NCBI GenBank assembly: GCA_964418645.1
Contig: CAYQME010000005.1
Coordinates: 16,981 to 80,980, forward strand
Source of the DNA: JAADHG01 sp964418645
Lineage (GTDB): Bacteria > Bacteroidota > Bacteroidia > Flavobacteriales > Flavobacteriaceae
DNA length: 64,000 nt
Reading direction: 5' to 3'
How positions within the stretch are numbered: the first letter of the stretch is position 1; every line of letters starts with the position of its first letter. The notes below the pieces were generated by a model that was not told the DNA's origin, did not search any database, and saw nothing but the letters and a program-made list of their open reading frames with translations. Below, piece after piece: positions 53,219 to 61,478 of this stretch. Made by a program: the position numbers and the translations under genes.

Positions 53219-54478
53219 ATGAAGAAAGTACTTGTCTTAACATTATTATTTTTTTTATCTGTAAACATGTTTGCATCTTACATCCTTATTCCTATGGATG
53301 CAGAAAGCCAGAAAAACCATTTAAAGGCTTACGGCATTACCTATTGGGTATTAGAAAAACAGCAGAAAGTAAAATGGTTGCTTAATTACCGAGGCGGCTC
53401 ATTTTTATTGCCAGATTTTGAAGAAATTCAAAGAGAATGCCAAATACGGGGTGTTTCTTTTGAAGTTATTAGTGATGCTAGAGCAAAAGGTATTCTGCAA
53501 GAAATAAGTAGCCCAAGCCAAAATATGGAGGCTGTAGTTTTAGAAAAAGCACCTAAAATTGCAGTCTATACGCCTTATGGTAAACAACCGTGGGATGATG
53601 CAGTGACTATGGTTTTAAGTTATGCCGAAATTCCTTATGAAACTATATATGATGAAGAAGTATTAAATGATGCTTTACTTTTATTTGATTGGTTGCATTT
53701 ACATCATGAGGATTTTACAGGGCAATTTGGTAAATTTTATAGAAGCTATAGAAGTGCGCCTTGGTATATTAAAGAAAAGAAAGATGCGGAAACTTTAGCT
53801 GCAAAGTTAGGATACAATAAAGTCTCTCAAGAAAAACTGGATGTTGCTCTTAAGATTAGAGATTATGTAGTAGGAGGTGGCTTTATGTTTGCGATGTGCA
53901 GTGCAACGGATAGTTTTGATATTGCATTATCGGCTGAGGGCGTAGATATATGCGAACCAATGTTTGATGGAGACGGAAGTGATGCTAATTATCAAAATAA
54001 AATAGATTATAATAAAACGTTTGCATTTACAAACTACATCTTAGAGAGAAATCCAAATATATATGAGTTTTCTTCTATAGACATGACACAAAAGCGCCGT
54101 ATCCCAAAAACAACTGATTATTTTACCTTAATGGATTTTTCGGCAAAATGGGATCCGGTGCCAACAATGTTAAACCAAAACCATACTGCATTAGTAAAAG
54201 GGTTTATGGGACAAACCACATCGTTTACCAGAGACCAGATAAAATCTAAGGTTTTAATTTTAGGAGAAAATAAAACTAATGGAGAAGCCAAATATATACA
54301 TGGTATAAAAGGAAAAGGCTTTTTTACATTTTATGGAGGGCATGATCCTGAAGATTATACACATCGTGTTGGCGACCCTAAAACTGAGCTGGAATTGCAT
54401 TCAACTTCTCCTGGATATCGTTTAATTTTAAATAATGTGTTATTTCCAGCAGCTCGAAAGAAAAAGCAGAAGACATAA
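53219..54478 (+). CDS. Secreted GATase-like protein (commonly called asparagine synthetase B)
   Basis: A 419-residue secreted protein (signal about residues 1-19, ending NMFAS). In Bacteroidota such proteins are usually labelled asparagine synthetase B. It has no N-terminal nucleophile cysteine, no ATP-pyrophosphatase motif and no match in length to true AsnB. What can be seen is a glutamine-amidotransferase-like core: IAVYTPYGKQPWDDAVTMVL, GGGFMFAMCSATDSFDIALS (an elbow-like turn with Cys), and FYGGHDPEDYTHRVGDPKTE. It may be a periplasmic hydrolase. It is convergent with the TIR operon, three bases away. Confidence 0.75.
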   Translation: MKKVLVLTLLFFLSVNMFASYILIPMDAESQKNHLKAYGITYWVLEKQQKVKWLLNYRGGSFLLPDFEEIQRECQIRGVSFEVISDARAKGILQEISSPSQNMEAVVLEKAPKIAVYTPYGKQPWDDAVTMVLSYAEIPYETIYDEEVLNDALLLFDWLHLHHEDFTGQFGKFYRSYRSAPWYIKEKKDAETLAAKLGYNKVSQEKLDVALKIRDYVVGGGFMFAMCSATDSFDIALSAEGVDICEPMFDGDGSDANYQNKIDYNKTFAFTNYILERNPNIYEFSSIDMTQKRRIPKTTDYFTLMDFSAKWDPVPTMLNQNHTALVKGFMGQTTSFTRDQIKSKVLILGENKTNGEAKYIHGIKGKGFFTFYGGHDPEDYTHRVGDPKTELELHSTSPGYRLILNNVLFPAARKKKQKT

Positions 54479-54480
54479 TA

Positions 54481-55143
54481 TTATTTATCATATCTTATTT
54501 CTGCCCATTCTGCTCCAGAATTAAATGAATACTTTTTTATAATTTTTACTACATCTCCAATTCTTATTATATTGCCATTTCTTGAAGTATTTCTATTTCT
54601 AAAATCAGGATGACCTAATACCCCATACCTAACATTCATGGCTTTAATTACTCTATAAAACACATCATCAGTTTTTAGGTTTTCTATTTCCTTAAGATAT
54701 TTTGATCCATTGGAATCTGTTATTTGAACATATCCTTTATCGTTAGCTAGTGTATTCATTTTTTTAAGAGCCTCGCTATAATGATCATCATCTTCTATAG
54801 CTCTTTCTAAATAACTTGCATAATCTTTTATTTTTCCTGACTCATCAGCTTTTCTCCACTCTTTTTCTAAGCTACCACGAAGATCCAATAACTTTTTATT
54901 TTTCTCTTCTAAAATAGCCTCCTTTTCTTCTAATGATTTATTGCTTGCAATTAATTTTTTTTCACTTGCTAACAAATTAGTTTCGCTTTCGGTTAATTTT
55001 CGTTTTTCTTCCTTTAGATTACTATATAGCATAACACTAGTCACAATAAAAATAATAACAGCTATACTTAGCAGTGTATTTGCAAATTTGATTTGGCGAG
55101 ATTTTTTTTCTCTTGCTTTAATTCTTTCTGATAAATCGTTCAT
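54481..55143 (-). CDS. Membrane coiled-coil protein of the caspase-TIR cassette
   Basis: A 220-residue protein of unknown function. One membrane helix (about residues 21-40) is followed by a long charged coiled coil (about 42-100), then a helical segment (100-135), and a C-terminal domain with SH3-like strands (GNIIRIGDVVKIIKKYSF, AEWAEIRYDK). The N-terminal 20 residues are basic, so the C-terminal part should lie outside the cytoplasm. It follows the TIR gene after eight bases and is the last gene of the unit. It may act as a sensor or scaffold for its membrane-bound partners. Confidence 0.65.
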   Translation of the reverse strand: MNDLSERIKAREKKSRQIKFANTLLSIAVIIFIVTSVMLYSNLKEEKRKLTESETNLLASEKKLIASNKSLEEKEAILEEKNKKLLDLRGSLEKEWRKADESGKIKDYASYLERAIEDDDHYSEALKKMNTLANDKGYVQITDSNGSKYLKEIENLKTDDVFYRVIKAMNVRYGVLGHPDFRNRNTSRNGNIIRIGDVVKIIKKYSFNSGAEWAEIRYDK

Positions 55144-55151
55144 AGTGTTTT

Positions 55152-56069
55152 TTAAAATTTAATTAAATTTTCAAGATCATCTTCCAATTTTCTAATCTCA
55201 GGTTCTGAATAGGTTCCAATAGCATCCTTCATTCTATCTCTTTTGCTTTTTAATTGGTCAACAAGAGCAATATTTTTCTTATGCTCTTTTAATTTTTTAA
55301 AAGCATTACCACTAATAACAGTTGGAAGTACTGCACTTATGCCTGGGTAAAATTTTTCTAAAAAGCCAACCACATTATCAACACCTTCTTTACCTGCTGT
55401 AAACATTGCTTTTCCAGCTTCACTAAAAAACACGATTATTATTAAACCAAGGGCACCAGCAATATATATATAGGATTGATTTCTAGCATCACGTAGTTTA
55501 TTTAATATAATAGATTTTGTATTACTAATATCATCATCACTAATTAAAAGACTTAGTTTTCTGCTTAAGTCTTCATTATTTGAAGTTGGTTTTTTCTTAG
55601 GAGTTTCTTTTACCTCTTGCACTTCTGTTTGAGGTATAGTTTCAGTAGTAGGAGTTTGTATAATTACTATTTCTTTTGCGTTTTCTTCAGTACTTATATT
55701 CAATTTGTTTAAAATTGTGCTTAACCCTTCTTGTTGATTTTCAGAAAAATCTATACAAGGTAAACCTTGCCATCGCATTTTGTTTTCAGTTTCACAAGGT
55801 TCTATTTTAATAAGTAATCGGTCTATTTTATTTTCTCTTGCAAAGTCTTTTTCTTGCTTTAGAGATTCGTCATCTAATGCATCATTGGATGTTACAATTA
55901 AAAATAATTTAGCCGATTTGATTGCTGTTGCTGTAACATCTTCATCATTTTGACCATTAATACTTTCTATCCAAACATTAGCTCCCGCCTTTGTGAGCGA
56001 ACTTGCGATTTCGTTTGCACTATCGACATCTTTATTGGAATAACTAATAAAAACTGATTCAGTTGACAT
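55152..56069 (-). CDS. TIR-domain protein with membrane segments
   Basis: A 305-residue protein. Residues 5-125 form a TIR domain: VFISYSNKDVDSANEIASSL, ANVWIESING, and KLFLIVTSNDALDDESLKQE, in which E73 of KQEKDFAREN sits where TIR NADases carry their catalytic glutamate. A Pro/Thr/Lys-rich linker (130-165) leads to a helical part, a strong membrane helix (about 199-216), a less certain second hydrophobic stretch (224-256) and a charged coiled-coil tail. TIR domains either cleave NAD+ or serve as adaptors; both fit. It is flanked by the caspase gene (92 bases) and the coiled-coil gene (8 bases). Confidence 0.8.
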   Translation of the reverse strand: MSTESVFISYSNKDVDSANEIASSLTKAGANVWIESINGQNDEDVTATAIKSAKLFLIVTSNDALDDESLKQEKDFARENKIDRLLIKIEPCETENKMRWQGLPCIDFSENQQEGLSTILNKLNISTEENAKEIVIIQTPTTETIPQTEVQEVKETPKKKPTSNNEDLSRKLSLLISDDDISNTKSIILNKLRDARNQSYIYIAGALGLIIIVFFSEAGKAMFTAGKEGVDNVVGFLEKFYPGISAVLPTVISGNAFKKLKEHKKNIALVDQLKSKRDRMKDAIGTYSEPEIRKLEDDLENLIKF

Positions 56070-56161
56070 TGTTAGATGATTTAATAATTTAGGAGGTATT
56101 CAAGAAGAGTTGAGGGATAGCACAATATAATAATTTATTTTTAAAAAAGAGAAAAAATTGA

Positions 56162-58393
56162 TTAAGACAGTAAGTGTAATCTTAAGAATTTCATAAAATC
56201 GTCTTCTTCATTTTCTTTATCATGTAGCATTGCATATGCACTATAAGCATTGGAATATATATTTAGTTTCTCTCTTACATTTGCCTTTTTAGCTAACTTG
56301 ATAAAATATTCTTTTGACTTTTCTAGTTGGTTTAAATAGATATAGCCTTCAGCTAAGGCTCTTAATTTCCATATTTTATCAAAATTAAAACTCAAAGCAG
56401 CTTCAACAGCCAGATTAGCAAAGTCTTTCATGTCCTTATAATCCTCTTCTAGTTTTAAATTTAGAAAAGCGAGATTGATGGCATTTTCACAAATCTGTTC
56501 AGTTTGATTAATATCAGTAGCTAATTTTAATGCTTTTGTGTAACAATCAAAAGCCGCTTTGCCATCTTCTGCCAAACTATCGTCCAAATATTTTCTTTTA
56601 TATAATCCTCCAAGAACATTCATAATGTCGGGATCACAATGTGCCAATTTATGAGATTTAAGAATTTTGAATGCTTCATCACGTTGCCCAACACCTTCTA
56701 AAGCATAAATAAGGCGTTCCAAACCTTGCTCATCCAGTTGGTCTAAATTTGGTTTTAGTTTTCTAATTACTTCATCATATTCCCCTAGAATTAAATTAAC
56801 TTCTTCTTTGTCAAGAAATTTATTTGTAAATTCATTATCTGTGAGTGTTTCAAGTATTAAATTATAACTATCATTGTTGGTTGTATTAACATTGGACATT
56901 GTAAAGTGGTCTCCCGAAACTGTTACCCAATGACTTTTATCAAAAGGATTTAGGCAAGATTCTTTGGACACATAATCATCCTTTCTAGCATAAACAACTT
57001 TTAAATTAAATGAATAATTTTTTTTGAAAGTATTATCCCACTCTATTCTTAAATCTTGTATAAATGGTTGACCGATAATAAGTTCACTAATTTTATTTTC
57101 CCATACTTTTTTAATGGTATTATTAGTGATACCATTACTAGGTGTTCCAAATAATAATACATGACTTATTCTGTCTCTATTATTTTTATCTAAATTCAAA
57201 ATGGTACGTTGTGCTACAATGCCGCCAAGACCATGGGCAACAATAGCAATGCGATTGTAGGCTTTAAACTTATATTTTATTGCAGAACTAAGATTGTCTG
57301 TTACTCTATTAATATCTCTAACTGTAGCCCAAACATCTTTTCCCATTTCTGGATTTATATTTGCATTAAAACCAAACGGAAACATATCCCAACCATCTAA
57401 TCGGTTTTCTTGCGCAAATAACTCAGGAATTTTGCCAAAAGTATTATGTGCATCACCTGAGAAACCGTGAACAAAAAGTATTACGTTATTTCCATTTTCT
57501 GTTTTGCGGAATACTTTTTTAACTTCTTTTTTTTCAACAATTGGAGGTAAGTGGTCATCTGGAAGATTTGGTGTATTATGCTTATCTAATTTTTCTTTTG
57601 GAACCCTACTTAGTTCAAAATTCTTATCTATTTGTAAATTAACAAAAGGATTTTGTTTAAGATTATCTCTTGCAGCATCTTTTGGAACTTCTTCAACCAG
57701 ATAAGTTGCAACTTCCATTACTTTTATATATTTGCTATCAAATCTTTCTTTATGTTGACCTCTTAAGATTTTGAGGAGATACGAAGTAAATAAGCTATTT
57801 CTATCCCCTTGAAAATAAAGTGATTTTTGATTGTCCTTACATGCAGAAATAATAGCGATTCCTTCTTCATCGTCTAAATCATGTACTAATGCTTCCGGTG
57901 TTTCTAAATTTTGTTCTTTGTTTTGTTGTAAACGATTATCTATAACATCTTGTTTTTCTCCTGTATTTTTTAAATCTGAGCCCTTAGTCATGCCTTGTGC
58001 AAAACAACTATCAATAAAAAAAATTAAACGTTCAGCAATAATTTTATTTAGTTTGTTTTTTAATTCCTTGGCAATTATACCTGTAGAATCAGGCTTATCT
58101 TTATCAAATCCTTCAACTTCTAGATAAAATGTACCATCAGTATAGGCTTTGCCATGTCCAGAATAATATAGAAGTACTTTTGAATCAACATTAAGTTTTT
58201 TAATCAAGTTATCAAATTCGGTAAGAACTCCCTTTTTTGTAGCTTTTTCGTTAGTAACCAAAAAAACATTTTCAGGTAAATATCCAGCATTATTAATTAA
58301 AACGTCTCCGATATCTGTAGCGTCCTGAACAGATGGTAGTAGAGGGTCTTTAATTCCTATTAATAAGGCAAATGAATTATTTAGTGTTTCCAT
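56162..58393 (-). CDS. Caspase-like protease fused to alpha/beta-hydrolase-like domain and TPRs
   Basis: A 743-residue, three-part protein without a signal peptide. Residues 5-260 are a C14 caspase/metacaspase domain: H80 in VLLYYSGHGKAY and C130 in IFFIDSCFAQG form the catalytic dyad, with SACKDNQKS and RNSLFTSYLLKILRG following as usual. Residues 300-515 have an alpha/beta-hydrolase order: VILFVHGFSGD, IAIVAHGLGGIVAQ, HVLLFGTPSNG, VVYARKDDYV, VSGDHFTM. The nucleophile position (388) is Gly, not Ser, while a candidate Asp (472/473) and His496 remain. Residues 535-740 are TPR-like helices. It likely senses a signal through the TPRs and cleaves a protein; the target is unknown. Confidence 0.85.
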   Translation of the reverse strand: METLNNSFALLIGIKDPLLPSVQDATDIGDVLINNAGYLPENVFLVTNEKATKKGVLTEFDNLIKKLNVDSKVLLYYSGHGKAYTDGTFYLEVEGFDKDKPDSTGIIAKELKNKLNKIIAERLIFFIDSCFAQGMTKGSDLKNTGEKQDVIDNRLQQNKEQNLETPEALVHDLDDEEGIAIISACKDNQKSLYFQGDRNSLFTSYLLKILRGQHKERFDSKYIKVMEVATYLVEEVPKDAARDNLKQNPFVNLQIDKNFELSRVPKEKLDKHNTPNLPDDHLPPIVEKKEVKKVFRKTENGNNVILFVHGFSGDAHNTFGKIPELFAQENRLDGWDMFPFGFNANINPEMGKDVWATVRDINRVTDNLSSAIKYKFKAYNRIAIVAHGLGGIVAQRTILNLDKNNRDRISHVLLFGTPSNGITNNTIKKVWENKISELIIGQPFIQDLRIEWDNTFKKNYSFNLKVVYARKDDYVSKESCLNPFDKSHWVTVSGDHFTMSNVNTTNNDSYNLILETLTDNEFTNKFLDKEEVNLILGEYDEVIRKLKPNLDQLDEQGLERLIYALEGVGQRDEAFKILKSHKLAHCDPDIMNVLGGLYKRKYLDDSLAEDGKAAFDCYTKALKLATDINQTEQICENAINLAFLNLKLEEDYKDMKDFANLAVEAALSFNFDKIWKLRALAEGYIYLNQLEKSKEYFIKLAKKANVREKLNIYSNAYSAYAMLHDKENEEDDFMKFLRLHLLS

Positions 58394-58457
58394 GTGTTAT
58401 AATTCTTTTTTTATTTTTTGGTTGGTATAGTAAATAATAATGTTTATTAAAAATATT

Positions 58458-60434
58458 TTAATGCCAATAAGCCATTATTTTGTTCCACTTTTCAGAATCT
58501 AAAAAAGGAATAAAATCGGTATCATTTTTAAAAGTAACATTGGTGTAAAAATTTCCAGATGCTATTGACTGCAATAAGTATTTAAAAACATTTTCTTCAT
58601 CATTCTGGGCAGCATAAATTTCTGCTAATCGGTAATCAATTTCGCCATATTGATAAGGCCCTCTTAATTCTTCTAAAGCATTAATAAGGTTTTTGCCCTT
58701 AGCTAATTTTCCATTTTTAAAATAACATTTTCCTAAGAGGGCAATAGTTTTGAGATTATTTGGATTTTCTTTTAATAAAGCTAAACAAATATGTTCTGAT
58801 TTATCATAATTACCTAATTCATAATAAGCTTCAGCTTTAAAATAATCATTGTTTTTATTTGTTTTGGTATTAACAACAGCATTAAAATAGGTTTTTGCAG
58901 CTTTGTTTTTTCCAATCAATAAATATTGCTGAGCAGTAAATAAATTAATTGATATTAGATCTTCTTTTTTGATTTTTAGTTTTATTTTACCTGATAAGAT
59001 GTCAACTTTTTCTTTGTTATTTGAAAAGACATAGGCAGTGATAATTGCCTTCAAAAAATCTTTATCCTCAATAATATTTACATAAGGCTCTACAAGTTCA
59101 ATAGTTTTTGAGAAGTTTTTTAATTCATGAAATGCAAGTGCCATAATATACATTCTATCAATACATGGTTGACAATTTTCTAAGTTAAAATTGTCAAAAT
59201 GTGTTTCATTAAAAATAGCTTCTACATCTTCAGGTCTATTAACATATTGAAGCGCCACAACCATTTGAGAAGTATTAGTCACTAGATTGTATGGAGCAAT
59301 ATTATATTCATTTGTCTGGTATTTATAAACCAAACGATTATCGCCTTCTAAGGCAACTTGATACATGTTTATTAGATTTCTTTGTTGAACACTTATTCCC
59401 GTTCTTTTTTTAATGTTATTAATTAATGAATCTGCTATTGAATAATGACCATCATTATAATAATAAGCTATTTTAAGAGTCTTGGGTTCAAAAAAATTAG
59501 AATCTGATGTTATAGCTTTATTGAGAAAATCCAAGTATTTATCTAATTCACCTTCTCTTTTGCTCGCTAGCGCATCAAGGAAAGTCTTATAAGCTTCATA
59601 CTTTGGTGGTTGATTTTCTAAATTTAGACCTCCACTTTCTTTGGTAAGTAAATAAGTTACTATTTTCCCCCCTAAAGTTTCAATACAGTCTATTGGATTT
59701 TTAGAATCACATTCAATACTTTCTAATGAAATTAATGTTTCTCCTGTGAGGCCATTCTCTATTGAGGATTTAAATATTAACTTATTTCCATCTAAAAAAT
59801 AACTACCAGTAATTTTTTTACCTGGGTTTAAGTATTTATTTAAGATTTCATTAGGAGTTAAATTTATTTTTTGAGTTTTTATTACATCTGAATAACTTTT
59901 CACAATATCTTGAGTAATAATTTGTCCTGCGTTATTTTCAGTTATACCATGGCCAATCCAATATTCAGCCATATTTCCTATTGGATTCAATTTTTCATCA
60001 CCTGTATTATTTGTAAATTTTAATACTGCAATCTTATCGTTAGAAACTAGTTTAGGTAAACTAAATTCGTCGCTAAGAGAAAAGGAATTATTAATTATTA
60101 TGACTACTGATAGACCAGATAAAAAAAGAATAATCCCCAGAAATGTAAAATATATTTGTCTGAATTTACTTTTATCCATCAACTCTTCAGAGGTATCATC
60201 TTCTTCTGATTTCCAAGATTTAGACAGTCTAGAATTCCATATGTAAATTATGTAGAGTGGGAACCCTATAATAAGAAATAAAATTAAAAAAGGAATACTT
60301 TGCTCTGGTAAATTTAAGGGTTGGGCAATAACAGATAATACTTGAAGAATTACCCAACTAGAGACTACATAAATAGAAAGAAGCTTAAATACATCTCTGT
60401 TACTACACTCCTTTAAAAAGATTTTTATATTCAT
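58458..60434 (-). CDS. Membrane TolB-like/TPR protein of the caspase-TIR cassette
   Basis: 658 residues. The first 70 residues follow a pattern known from receptor-type TPR proteins and adenylate cyclases: NRDVFKLLSIYVVSSWVILQ, LNLPEQSIPFLILFLIIGFP, IIYIWNSRLSKSW. Two helices there plus one at about 93-115 anchor it. A TolB N-domain-like segment follows (DKIAVLKFTNNTGDEKLNPI ... about residues 133-260). The remainder, 280-650, is made of TPR-like helical repeats (YYELGNYDKSEHICLALLKE, NNLKTIALLGKCYFKNGKLA). It lacks a kinase, cyclase or DNA-binding domain. It is the first gene of the cassette and probably its membrane sensor. Confidence 0.75.
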   Translation of the reverse strand: MNIKIFLKECSNRDVFKLLSIYVVSSWVILQVLSVIAQPLNLPEQSIPFLILFLIIGFPLYIIYIWNSRLSKSWKSEEDDTSEELMDKSKFRQIYFTFLGIILFLSGLSVVIIINNSFSLSDEFSLPKLVSNDKIAVLKFTNNTGDEKLNPIGNMAEYWIGHGITENNAGQIITQDIVKSYSDVIKTQKINLTPNEILNKYLNPGKKITGSYFLDGNKLIFKSSIENGLTGETLISLESIECDSKNPIDCIETLGGKIVTYLLTKESGGLNLENQPPKYEAYKTFLDALASKREGELDKYLDFLNKAITSDSNFFEPKTLKIAYYYNDGHYSIADSLINNIKKRTGISVQQRNLINMYQVALEGDNRLVYKYQTNEYNIAPYNLVTNTSQMVVALQYVNRPEDVEAIFNETHFDNFNLENCQPCIDRMYIMALAFHELKNFSKTIELVEPYVNIIEDKDFLKAIITAYVFSNNKEKVDILSGKIKLKIKKEDLISINLFTAQQYLLIGKNKAAKTYFNAVVNTKTNKNNDYFKAEAYYELGNYDKSEHICLALLKENPNNLKTIALLGKCYFKNGKLAKGKNLINALEELRGPYQYGEIDYRLAEIYAAQNDEENVFKYLLQSIASGNFYTNVTFKNDTDFIPFLDSEKWNKIMAYWH

Positions 60435-60541
60435 TTAAAAAATAAAGCAATAATAAAAGTGTTTATTTACGGAGCTTAAGATTTGGTTAATTTACATATT
60501 TTTATTAATATAGTGTATTAATTAATTCAAAAAACTAAAAC

Positions 60542-60703
60542 ATGTCTGAAAAAACAAAAACAAATCAAACTAGAAAAGCCCTTGAAAAAGGAGACTTTGG
60601 TAAGAAAACGGGAAGAGAAGCTGTAGAAAAAGGGGACTTTGGTAAAAAAACTGGAAGAATAGCAGTTGAAAAAGGAGACTTTGGTAAAAAAACAGGTGCG
60701 TAA
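60542..60703 (+). CDS. Short repeat peptide, three 14-residue units
   Basis: A 53-codon frame starting MSEKTKTNQTR, then three units RKALEKGDFGKKTG, REAVEKGDFGKKTG and RIAVEKGDFGKKTG (42 bases each, from 60572), ending in Ala-stop. The core EKGDFGKKTG is identical in all three, while the DNA differs only at synonymous third positions there. The only arginines are R11, R25 and R39, exactly 14 apart. It is hydrophilic and has no signal peptide. I do not recognise it. The opposite strand also has an open frame whose wobble positions coincide with these, so synonymy alone does not choose the strand. It is divergent from the TolB-like gene, 107 bases away. Confidence 0.6.
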   Translation: MSEKTKTNQTRKALEKGDFGKKTGREAVEKGDFGKKTGRIAVEKGDFGKKTGA

Positions 60704-60973
60704 TAGTTGCCTAAGTTCGTTTTAAAATATTTTTTACCATTCTTATTTATTACCCAATTGCTTCCTAGTCTTTTTTCATACAACCTATATTAACTTCAAG
60801 TTCAATTTATAAAAATTAGAACATCTGAGGGTTAATATCTTGTTTTCTATTTTTCTTCTTAATTAGTTTTTTAGCACATTATAATCACAAATTTTCTAGT
60901 AAATTCTTTATTTTTTTCATGTCATTGAAATGCTGTAAAGTATGTTGAGTTTTCCCAACAAAAATTTGGCTAT
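60704..60973. other. Intergenic region without recognised genes
   Basis: AT-rich sequence between the repeat peptide and the terminator of the rplT operon. Part of it (to 60783) is the start of a minus-strand frame beginning MYEKRLGSNWVINKNG that runs antisense into the repeat peptide. I see no tRNA, hairpin or promoter of quality here. Confidence 0.6.
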
Positions 60974-61004
60974 AAAAAAACCGACTCTAAAAAGAATCGG
61001 TTTT
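60974..61004 (-). terminator. Terminator of the thrS-infC-rpmI-rplT operon
   Basis: On the minus strand AAAACCGA and TCGGTTTT form the main stem, extended by TCT/AGA across one mismatch, and a run of seven T follows. Confidence 0.88.
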
Positions 61005-61040
61005 AAATAAGTGAAATTGTTATACTATAGGCGAAATGCC

Positions 61041-61385
61041 TTATTTTACTTTATCTACAATGGCTTTAAAAGCTTCTGGGTTATTCATAGCTAAATCTGC
61101 TAAAACCTTACGGTTTAATTCAATATTATTAGCTTTTAATTTTCCCATAAATTGAGAATAAGACAGCCCATGTTGTCTGGATCCAGCGTTAATACGCGTA
61201 ATCCATAATGCACGGAAGGTTCTTTTTTTGTTTCTACGGTCTCTATACGAATATAACATCGCTTTGTCAACCGCATTTTTTGCTACTGTCCAAACGTTTT
61301 TACGACGTCCAAAGTAACCTTTTGCTTGCTTAAGCACCTTTTTTCTTCTGGCTCTTTTTGCAACTGAATTTACTGATCTTGGCAT
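61041..61385 (-). CDS. rplT: 50S ribosomal protein L20
   Basis: 114 residues with the L20 N-terminus MPRSVNSVAKRARRKKVLKQ, the run AKGYFGRRKNVWTVAKNAVD, and RALWITRINAGSRQHGLSYS. L20 binds 23S rRNA early in 50S assembly; in several bacteria it also represses its own operon, but no such leader could be identified here. It follows rpmI by 93 bases and ends near the operon terminator. Confidence 0.97.
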   Translation of the reverse strand: MPRSVNSVAKRARRKKVLKQAKGYFGRRKNVWTVAKNAVDKAMLYSYRDRRNKKRTFRALWITRINAGSRQHGLSYSQFMGKLKANNIELNRKVLADLAMNNPEAFKAIVDKVK

Positions 61386-61478
61386 AATTTAATTTTTTTT
61401 GTAGAAGGCGATCGTTAATCGATACTTTTAATTTAGCCTAACTCCATGGTTTATAAATAATTTTAACCTAAACTGCAA

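Noticed and set aside
53219..54478. True asparagine synthetase
   Set aside because: It has a signal peptide, no N-terminal cysteine and no ATP-binding synthetase motif.
60565..60783. A 72-residue minus-strand frame with PVFLPKSPFS repeats as the real gene instead of the plus-strand repeat peptide
   Set aside because: The plus-strand product is hydrophilic and starts and ends cleanly around the repeats, while the antisense one looks like a mirror of them. Silent differences do not decide, so this is a preference and not proof.
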